Of a stretch of DNA of 12,048 nt, positions 7,297 to 12,048 are shown piece by piece. The position numbers and the translations under genes were made by a program. The notes under the pieces are model-generated. The model ran no database searches, was not told the origin of the DNA, and saw only the letters and a list, made by a program, of their open reading frames with translations. Each line of letters starts with the position of its first letter. Position 1 is the first letter of the stretch. Source of the DNA: an uncultured Eggerthellaceae bacterium (GTDB lineage Bacteria > Actinomycetota > Coriobacteriia > Coriobacteriales > Eggerthellaceae); contig CAKTVK010000057.1 of assembly GCA_934623455.1 (NCBI GenBank), forward strand, positions 1 through 12,048, in the 5' to 3' direction.

Positions 7297-8180
7297 TCCG
7301 CATCCTTCCCTTCATCGCCAAGACGGGCAACGTTTACCAACAACTGCGCAAAATCCAGCGCGTTCATACTGGTTACCACAGGCTTTCCCGTTTGTTCTTC
7401 AATCTGCTTGCGCGCATTGCCCGCCACAGTGCCGCCACGCTTCGCAACATCGCGATTCTGATTCAGCCCTTCCGGCTGCTCCACGCGAGAGATTTCAGTG
7501 GTGGTAGCTTCCGCTAACATGTTCAGCACCAATTCGGTATTGCTCATGTTGTCGCGAAGATTTTCCTTCTTCAAACCTTTCAGATTCTTGTACTCACGGG
7601 TAGAAAGCCCACTCCACGCGCGCGTGATGTCGTTAGTTAGAATGGCGAACTCTTTTCCCTGTTCAACTCCGCGTTGGCGCCACTCATCGGTGAGCTCCTT
7701 GCGGATGTCAATTGCCAGTAGGCGTTGGCGAATCCACCCTTCGGAGTAGCCCTTTTTCAGGTACGTTTCCAGCGCGCGGTTTATGGCAAGCTCGGGGTCG
7801 ATGGTCTCATCGATGCGCTCCGCACCCACCTGGGCAAGCCACAACTTAAAAGGCTCCGCCTTCTTAGAGGGAATAGACTGGATGATGCGCAAAATGCCCT
7901 GCGTGGTGGCAGCATTTGTTTTGCGGCGCCGCCCATCCGGGGCAAGCATCTCTACGGAGGTACAAATTGTACCCCACTCCAAATTCAGCTCGACATCGCG
8001 CTGCCTCATGCGCTTGATGTATTGCTTCGGATCGGCGCTGTCGGTAAGCGCCCCCACCACATCAACAATGGAGAAGTACCACTCCTGCTCATCGTCGTTC
8101 CACGCAGAGCGAATCTGCCTGCTTTCGAATAATTTGATACTCTCTGCTTGATTGTGTGCTACTCGTGTCTGATGTGTCAT
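7293..8180 (-). CDS. Bro-N domain protein, DinD/phage-antirepressor-like, within the hsd operon
   Basis: 295 residues. Residues about 14-122 form a Bro-N-type domain (IKLFESRQIRSAWND..EWYFSIVDV at the start, FKLWLAQVGAERIDE at the end), a putative DNA-binding fold found in baculovirus BRO proteins and phage antirepressors. Residues about 125-200 are helical (YLKKGYSEGWIRQRL). The C-terminal part contains a GGTVAGNARKQIEEQTGKPVV segment (249-269) that I associate with the DNA-damage-inducible DinD-type subgroup. The start at 8180 has AAGGAGGG (8186-8193) at good spacing. It lies 75 bases after hsdM and overlaps hsdS by 4 bases, so it is co-transcribed and coupled to hsdS. Position suggests a role tied to restriction (control of expression or response to damage), but this is inference; no such function is shown by the sequence. 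Confidence 0.85.
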   Translation of the reverse strand: MTHQTRVAHNQAESIKLFESRQIRSAWNDDEQEWYFSIVDVVGALTDSADPKQYIKRMRQRDVELNLEWGTICTSVEMLAPDGRRRKTNAATTQGILRIIQSIPSKKAEPFKLWLAQVGAERIDETIDPELAINRALETYLKKGYSEGWIRQRLLAIDIRKELTDEWRQRGVEQGKEFAILTNDITRAWSGLSTREYKNLKGLKKENLRDNMSNTELVLNMLAEATTTEISRVEQPEGLNQNRDVAKRGGTVAGNARKQIEEQTGKPVVTSMNALDFAQLLVNVARLGDEGKDAE

Positions 8181-8255
8181 GGTATCCCTCCTTCGCGTTT
8201 ATCTGAAGAGCGCCCTATGCGCCTTTGATTTTTACCGTAGTGGCGCAGACTGGGA

Positions 8256-9824
8256 TCACTTTCCTTCCAGATCGGCTACAATGGCGTCGATTTTTTCGCG
8301 AAGCTCCTGTTCACGTGCCACAATGCGAGCAATCTCCGCGTTCAGGGCTTTGATATCAACTTGCTCGCGCGTGTCTTCCTTTTCCACGTAGCTGCTCACG
8401 CTCAGATTGGCATCGTTGGCAACAATGTCATCATTGGAAACAGCCTTGCAGAAATAATCCACATCTTCTCGCGTTTCAATGGCGACGATGATGTGCTCAA
8501 TATTCTCGGGCTCCACATGGTTGCGCGTGTCATAGCGCTTGAATTCGCTCGACGCGTCAATAAAAAGAACGTCGCTCGTCTTCTTCGCCTTCTTTAAGAC
8601 GATGATGCACGTTGCGATTGACGTACCAAAGAAGCAGTCGGGCGGCAGCTGGATAACGGTATCCACAAAGTTGTTGGCAATAAGATACTTTCGTATTTTG
8701 CCCTCGGCACCACCACGGTAGAGCACGCCCGGAAACTCGACAATCGCCGCCGTGCCGTCCGTAGAAAGCCAGCTGAGCATATGCATGGCAAATGCGAGGT
8801 CCGCTTTTGACTTTGGCGCCAGCACGCCTGCGGGGCTAAAGCGCGGATCGTTGATATTGAGCGGATTAGAGTCGCCTTCCCACTTGATAGAATAGGGGGG
8901 ATTCGAAACGATTGCATCGAATGGCTCATCATCCCAGTGTTTAGGGTCCTTCAACGTATCGCCCAGCTGGATATCGAACTTGTCGAAATTGATGTCATGC
9001 AGGAACATATTGATGCGTGCCAGATTGAACGAGGTCAGGTTGATTTCCTGGCCGAAATAGCCCTTGCGCACCTTGTCCTGACCCAAAATTTTCTCAAACT
9101 TCAGCAAAAGCGATCCCGAACCGCAGGCTGGGTCGTACACCTTATTGACCTCATCGCGGCCGATGAGCACAATGCGCGCCAAAAGCTCGCCAATTTCCTG
9201 CGGCGTAAAGAACTCGCCGCCCGATTTACCCGCATTGGTGGCATACATGTTCATGAGGAATTCGTAGGCATCGCCAAAAGCATCAATGCGATTGTCCTTG
9301 AAGCTCCCCCCAAAATCCAAGCTGCCGATTTTTTGAAGCAAGGCCGCAAGCTTTGCGTTCTTCTCGACGACGGTGTTGCCCAATTTGGCAGAGTTTACGT
9401 CCATGTCGTCGAACAGGCCTTTAAGATCGTTTTCTGATTCGGTGCCCACCGCACTGCCTTCAATGTTCTTGAACACGCGCTCCAAGGTTTCGTTGAGGTT
9501 TTCGTCGTTGGCAGCGTTGGCGGTAACATTGCAAAAAAGCTCACTGGGCAGAATAAAGAAGCCTTTATCCTTCACAGTCACTTCGCGCCCATATTCTGCC
9601 TCTTCGTCGGGAAGCTTCGCGTAGTCGAAGTCGAAGTTGTCCGCCGCTGCCTCTTCTGCGTTCAGGTAATCACATAAGTTTTCGCTGATGAATCGGTAGA
9701 AGAGCGTACCTAAGATGTACTGTTTGAAGTCCCAGCCATCCACACTGCCGCGCAAATCGTCGGCGATGGACCAGATGGTCTTGTGAAGTTCAGCGCGCTG
9801 CGCCTCGTTGGTAGCATTTGCCAT
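8256..9824 (-). CDS. hsdM: Type I restriction-modification methyltransferase subunit (HsdM)
   Basis: Adenine-N6 DNA methyltransferase subunit that marks host sites and forms the core of the restriction complex with HsdS. The 522 residues carry the HsdM N-terminal helical domain (HKTIWSIADDLRGSVDGWDF, about 14-33), the SAM-binding motif DPACGSG (231-237) and the catalytic NPPY (308-311), typical of N6-adenine enzymes. The C-terminus (about 490-522) is a charged coiled-coil-like helix that normally packs on HsdS. An in-frame GTG start 33 bases upstream (9857) exists, but ATG 9824 has an AGAGGA ribosome site and gives the usual short N-terminus, so it is preferred. First gene of the hsd cluster, with a candidate promoter at 9867-9896. 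All motifs are intact. Confidence 0.96.
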   Translation of the reverse strand: MANATNEAQRAELHKTIWSIADDLRGSVDGWDFKQYILGTLFYRFISENLCDYLNAEEAAADNFDFDYAKLPDEEAEYGREVTVKDKGFFILPSELFCNVTANAANDENLNETLERVFKNIEGSAVGTESENDLKGLFDDMDVNSAKLGNTVVEKNAKLAALLQKIGSLDFGGSFKDNRIDAFGDAYEFLMNMYATNAGKSGGEFFTPQEIGELLARIVLIGRDEVNKVYDPACGSGSLLLKFEKILGQDKVRKGYFGQEINLTSFNLARINMFLHDINFDKFDIQLGDTLKDPKHWDDEPFDAIVSNPPYSIKWEGDSNPLNINDPRFSPAGVLAPKSKADLAFAMHMLSWLSTDGTAAIVEFPGVLYRGGAEGKIRKYLIANNFVDTVIQLPPDCFFGTSIATCIIVLKKAKKTSDVLFIDASSEFKRYDTRNHVEPENIEHIIVAIETREDVDYFCKAVSNDDIVANDANLSVSSYVEKEDTREQVDIKALNAEIARIVAREQELREKIDAIVADLEGK

Positions 9825-9866
9825 GGGATTCCTCTCGAAACGAGGGTCTAGTTGCACATTTTTTTC

Positions 9867-9896
9867 ATTTTACTACTCCCCCGCCAACCGCAACAA
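9867..9896 (-). promoter_or_regulatory. Candidate promoter of the hsd operon
   Basis: On the minus strand TTGTTG (9891-9896) is followed after 18 bases by TAAAAT (9867-9872), a 5-of-6 match to the -10 consensus. Transcription would start near 9860, leaving about 35 bases of leader containing the AGAGGA ribosome site of hsdM. The -35 box is weak. Confidence 0.4.
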
Positions 9897-9956
9897 AGAA
9901 AGCTTCCCTACCTGACCGTGATTCCCTTAAGGACGGAACCTCAACGTCCCGCACGC

Positions 9957-10079
9957 AAAAAAAGGCGACCGGCAAGGGCGGAGCCGAACGTGCGACGTTT
10001 TGGATGGGCCGAGCGAGTTACAAACCCGAAGAAGCATTGTCCAAGCGGAGTCCGTTCGGCGAATCTCTTGCCGGTCGCC
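9957..10079 (-). other. Long-range inverted-repeat element with T7 tail; possible structured RNA
   Basis: GGCGACCGGCAAG (9964-9976) is perfectly complementary to CTTGCCGGTCGCC (10067-10079). Nested inside, GCCGAACG (9983-9990) pairs with CGTTCGGC (10053-10060), and TTGGA (10000-10004) with TCCAA (10040-10044). The arms therefore stack into one extended, interrupted stem with an apical region of about 35 bases. On the minus strand the outer stem is followed immediately by seven T (9957-9963), which resembles a transcript whose 5' and 3' ends pair and which terminates on a U-run. No coding frame of note lies inside. It could be a small RNA, an elaborate terminator, or a short palindromic mobile repeat. 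No sequence family was recognised. Confidence 0.4.
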
Positions 10080-10101
10080 GCGAGCAGGCAGCAGGTCGCA
10101 A

Positions 10102-10136
10102 AAAGGTGAAAAAGACCCCGTCACTTTTTCACCTTT
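10102..10136. repeat. Perfect 13-bp hairpin (AAAGGTGAAAAAG / CTTTTTCACCTTT)
   Basis: Arms at 10102-10114 and 10124-10136 are exact reverse complements around a 9-base loop. Its right arm CACCTTT (10130-10136) can instead pair with AAAGGTG at 10144-10150, so it competes with a second hairpin. Likely a structural or termination element; no gene overlaps it. Confidence 0.6.
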
Positions 10137-10167
10137 GTTGACAAAAGGTGGGGTAATTTGTCAACAA
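10135..10167. repeat. Perfect 11-bp inverted repeat (TTGTTGACAAA / TTTGTCAACAA)
   Basis: Arms at 10135-10145 and 10157-10167 flank an 11-base GC-rich loop. It abuts the hairpin at 10102-10136 on one side and the terminator at 10166-10194 on the other. As DNA it could be a dyad binding site; as RNA it is a moderate hairpin. Its role is not evident. Confidence 0.55.
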
Positions 10168-10194
10168 AAAAGCCGCTCGCGTGAACGGCTTTTT
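10166..10194 (-). terminator. Intrinsic terminator of the radical SAM gene
   Basis: AAAAAGCCG (10167-10175) and CGGCTTTTT (10186-10194) form a stem with a 10-base loop, starting about 12 bases after the radical SAM stop codon. Read leftward, the GC part of the stem is followed by a T6 run, the classical rho-independent form. The symmetry allows termination in both directions. Confidence 0.85.
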
Positions 10195-10206
10195 GGGTTT
10201 TTGGAA

Positions 10207-11526
10207 TTAATGATGCAAATGGCGCAACTCTTCTTTGCACCAGGGCGGATACACGCGCTCGCCTGCGGAATTCGTCAAATGATACGAGCAGAACGGAATC
10301 GCACGTCCATCAGGCATGGCAACGGTCATGGAGCACTCACGCAGGCGCTGGATATCCATGGTCCACGCATCCATGTAGTCCATAATCACAATGGACAAGC
10401 CGTCGCGCACATACACGCCCTTTTTCGCAAGAATATCCAAGAATACGGAACCCTGCGGCGAATCGGGGCTGAAGCCCGCCGTGTATTCCTCGTAGCTCAT
10501 GCGACGCGATGCCGGATAAAAACCGCTGGGATGTTCGGCGGCTTCCGCGTCTTTCACCAGGAAAACGCCCGTATCGCACAAGGGATTGCTTGTGCCCAGC
10601 GGCCAAATGTCGTACACATCCAGCAAGCCATCGGACTGCGCGGCAAGCTCTTGAATAACGTCACCCGCATTGATGTTGTCAACAAATTCCGTGTCGAAGC
10701 GGCCCGACGAAAACGCCGGCTGCAACGCAAGACCTGCAATAACATCGGAATTATCCATGGCATAGCGCAGCACATCACCCAGCTGGTCAACGTTCAAACC
10801 TTCCAGAATGGTCATGCACAGCACCACTTGCACGCCCGCTTGGCGGCAACGCTCGATGCATTTCAGCTTGATATCCAAAATGTCACGCCCGCACGTTTCT
10901 TCGTACACCTTGCCCGTCAAGCCATCGAAGGACAGGAAGATGCCGGTAATGCCTGCATCGCGCAGCTGCTCAATGTAACCGTCACGCGCAGCAATGACCA
11001 GGCCGTTTGTATTCAACTCAACGCCCCAGAAGCCCATTTCGCGCGCCATGCGGATGATATCCATCAAGTCCTTGCGGCATGTGGGCTCGCCGCCGGTGAT
11101 TTGCACAGCGCCATCGGTTCCCACGGCATTAGCAATCACTTGATACATGGCGCGAATCTCGTCGAGCGTGGGATCGTGCTTGTTCGTGTCGGCGCTCATG
11201 AAGCACACGGGGCACTTCAAGTTGCAGCTCGTAGTGACCTCGATCTCAATAAGCGTACCGCGACGCTCATGGCGCGCGCACGTACCGCACCCATACGGGC
11301 ACGGCGCCGTGGCGGGCAGCGTGTTGCGCGGTGCAACTTTCGGCATGGCACCGCTTGTTATCCACTTGAAGTGCTCTTTTTCGGGCCATACACGCGTGGT
11401 GATGGGACCATGCTCGGGGCAGGTACGCGCCATGCGCACCACGCCTTGGTCGTCGGCGTAGATATCCGCCTTGAGCGATTTCAAACAATGCGGGCACAAC
11501 GCCAGCGTGTTATAGAGATGTTCCAC
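10207..11526 (-). CDS. Radical SAM enzyme of the MJ0619/Tes-like type with rubredoxin-like N-terminus
   Basis: 439 residues. The radical SAM cluster motif is C101-x3-C105-x2-C108 (CNLKCPVC), followed by the SAM-binding GGEP at 145-148. Two further cysteine groups precede it: CPHC (11-14) with CPEHG (36-40), a rubredoxin-like site, and CPYGCGTCARH (76-86), a probable auxiliary Fe-S ligand set. Additional cysteines at 317, 398, 413 and 430 could bind another cluster; MDAWTMDIQRLREC and RAIPFCSYH near the C-terminus are typical of this subgroup. The same layout occurs in archaeal MJ0619-type proteins, which include tetraether lipid synthase Tes and a pterin-modifying methylase. The bacterial substrate is therefore unknown: lipid or C-C/C-methyl chemistry is inferred from family only. 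Start is GTG at 11526 with AAAGG (11536-11540); an in-frame stop just upstream excludes extension. Terminator follows directly. Confidence 0.88.
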   Translation of the reverse strand: MEHLYNTLALCPHCLKSLKADIYADDQGVVRMARTCPEHGPITTRVWPEKEHFKWITSGAMPKVAPRNTLPATAPCPYGCGTCARHERRGTLIEIEVTTSCNLKCPVCFMSADTNKHDPTLDEIRAMYQVIANAVGTDGAVQITGGEPTCRKDLMDIIRMAREMGFWGVELNTNGLVIAARDGYIEQLRDAGITGIFLSFDGLTGKVYEETCGRDILDIKLKCIERCRQAGVQVVLCMTILEGLNVDQLGDVLRYAMDNSDVIAGLALQPAFSSGRFDTEFVDNINAGDVIQELAAQSDGLLDVYDIWPLGTSNPLCDTGVFLVKDAEAAEHPSGFYPASRRMSYEEYTAGFSPDSPQGSVFLDILAKKGVYVRDGLSIVIMDYMDAWTMDIQRLRECSMTVAMPDGRAIPFCSYHLTNSAGERVYPPWCKEELRHLHH

Positions 11527-11546
11527 GAAAAGTCGCCTTTCGTCTA

Positions 11547-11575
11547 ATCATTCAAACTTCGAAGCACCTGTTCAA
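11547..11575 (-). promoter_or_regulatory. Weak candidate promoter before the radical SAM gene
   Basis: TTGAAC (11570-11575), 17-base spacer, AATGAT (11547-11552) on the minus strand. An 8-base palindrome CTTCGAAG (11557-11564) lies in the spacer and might be an operator. Transcription would begin close to the AAAGG ribosome site, giving an unusually short leader, so the call is weak. Confidence 0.22.
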
Positions 11576-11620
11576 CGCCCTGATTCACCACATCGTACGC
11601 AAGCAGTCGCGTTCACGGAG

Positions 11621-11685
11621 CCACCGGAGCGCCGCCCCGCCAAGCCTGCTGCAGCGTCAACCCCACCGGAGCGCCAGCCCCGCCA
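11621..11685. repeat. GC-rich direct repeat, two copies 42 bp apart
   Basis: CCACCGGAGCGCC, then GCCCCGCCA, at 11621-11642 recurs at 11663-11685 as the same sequence with one extra A after the GCGCC. The copies lie in the 165-base spacer between the partial gene and the radical SAM gene. No transposase or hairpin is attached. Possibly a fragment of a dispersed intergenic repeat; function unknown. Confidence 0.6.
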
Positions 11686-11691
11686 GAGCGG

Positions 11692-12048
11692 CTACTCCGC
11701 CGCAGGCGCGCCTTCCTCTTCCCCTTCGGGGTAATAATGCGTACCATCGGGGTTATCCAGATACTGGCGCGGGTCATGCTCGTCGTTGGGCGGCGTGGAA
11801 ATGGTGATGCCCATGAAATCGACCCAATCCAGCACGCGCTGCGCCACGCGGATAGTCGGCTGGTACTGAGCGGCGCGCTTCATGGCCTTCAGGCACGAAA
11901 TGGCATGAGCCAAGTCGGTAACCTCGTCAACGTCGGCGATGGGCGCAAAGTAAGCGCACGGAAGATTCTCGGCATCGATCTTCTCAACGTAGGCATCAAG
12001 CGCGGGCTTGCCATCCAGGTTGTAGTAAACGCCCTGATGGTTGATGGG
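11692..12048 (-). CDS. Unrecognised protein, C-terminal 118 residues (5' end outside window)
   Basis: The frame is open from the window edge (reading PINHQGVYYNLDGKPALDAY at its visible start) to a TAG at 11692-11694. The visible part is soluble and slightly acidic. A likely helical segment (about residues 41-76: DEVTDLAHAISCLKAMKRAA, then IRVAQRVLDWVDFMG) is followed by a Pro/Asp/Tyr-rich tail ending in a Glu-rich, Ala-Pro-Ala-Ala-Glu terminus. No cysteine cluster, membrane segment or nucleotide-binding motif is seen. It lies 165 bases upstream of the radical SAM gene on the same strand and could be in the same transcript. I do not recognise the family; the missing N-terminus may hold the identifying domain. 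Confidence 0.75.
   Translation of the reverse strand, partial: PINHQGVYYNLDGKPALDAYVEKIDAENLPCAYFAPIADVDEVTDLAHAISCLKAMKRAAQYQPTIRVAQRVLDWVDFMGITISTPPNDEHDPRQYLDNPDGTHYYPEGEEEGAPAAE

Larger units (their letters stand above)
9825..10206. other. Gene-free, repeat-dense junction between the radical SAM gene and hsdM
   Basis: These 382 bases hold, reading leftward, the radical SAM terminator (10166-10194), two further overlapping inverted repeats (10102-10167), the folded element with T7 tail (9957-10079), a short GGACG/CGTCC stem (9931-9949) and the hsd promoter candidate with the hsdM leader (9825-9896). No credible protein-coding gene is seen. The density of dyads marks this as the upstream boundary of the restriction cluster. 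Confidence 0.6.

Noticed and set aside
9825..9857. GTG at 9857 as the hsdM start
   Set aside because: ATG 9824 has an AGAGGA ribosome site and gives the usual HsdM N-terminus; the extra 11 residues overlap the leader and do not resemble the family.
9957..10079. Retron msr-msd RNA or MITE
   Set aside because: No reverse transcriptase gene nearby to support a retron; no target-site duplication flanking the 13-bp arms to support a MITE. Kept as an unassigned folded element.
10000..11547. 515-codon open frame on the plus strand
   Set aside because: Entirely antisense to the radical SAM gene, which has full motif support; composition (His, Arg, Ala rich) is typical of a mirror frame in GC-rich DNA.

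Overview
All recognisable genes in this 12 kb window lie on the minus strand, so transcription runs from high to low coordinates. The content suggests a gut-type anaerobic actinobacterium of the Coriobacteriia/Eggerthellaceae kind. The grounds are a Tat-exported DmsA-like molybdopterin oxidoreductase, a cysteine-rich radical SAM enzyme of a family typical of anaerobes, and moderately high GC in the flanking genes. The taxonomic call is an inference from gene content, not from a marker gene.

Layout in transcription order: (1) 12048-11692, the C-terminal 118 residues of an unrecognised protein with an acidic tail. (2) 11691-11527, a GC-rich spacer with a 23-24 bp direct repeat and a possible promoter. 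(3) 11526-10207, a radical SAM protein with a rubredoxin-like N-terminus, resembling the MJ0619/Tes family. (4) 10206-9825, a gene-free stretch packed with inverted repeats: a strong intrinsic terminator, a set of overlapping hairpins, a ~116 nt long-range folded element ending in a T7 run, and a likely promoter for the next operon. (5) 9824-2642, a complete type I restriction-modification locus in the order hsdM, Bro-N/DinD-like gene, hsdS, short remnants, hsdR. (6) 2641-2311, a gene-free leader. (7) 2310-1, a molybdopterin oxidoreductase running off the window.

The restriction locus is the main system. HsdM (methyltransferase) and HsdS (specificity) should form the modification enzyme, and HsdR (translocase/nuclease) completes the restriction complex. 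The HsdS central linker is encoded by four perfect 12-bp repeats (Glu-Leu-Glu-Ala x4). This is the same arrangement by which EcoR124-type systems change target spacing through repeat-number slippage, so the locus may be able to switch specificity. A Bro-N protein is inserted between hsdM and hsdS and overlaps hsdS by 4 bp. Between hsdS and hsdR sits a 19-codon stub that looks like the beginning of a RhuM-family gene, followed by a candidate 49-residue membrane peptide. The flanking metabolic genes are probably unrelated to restriction, and the hsd cluster looks like an accessory insert between them.
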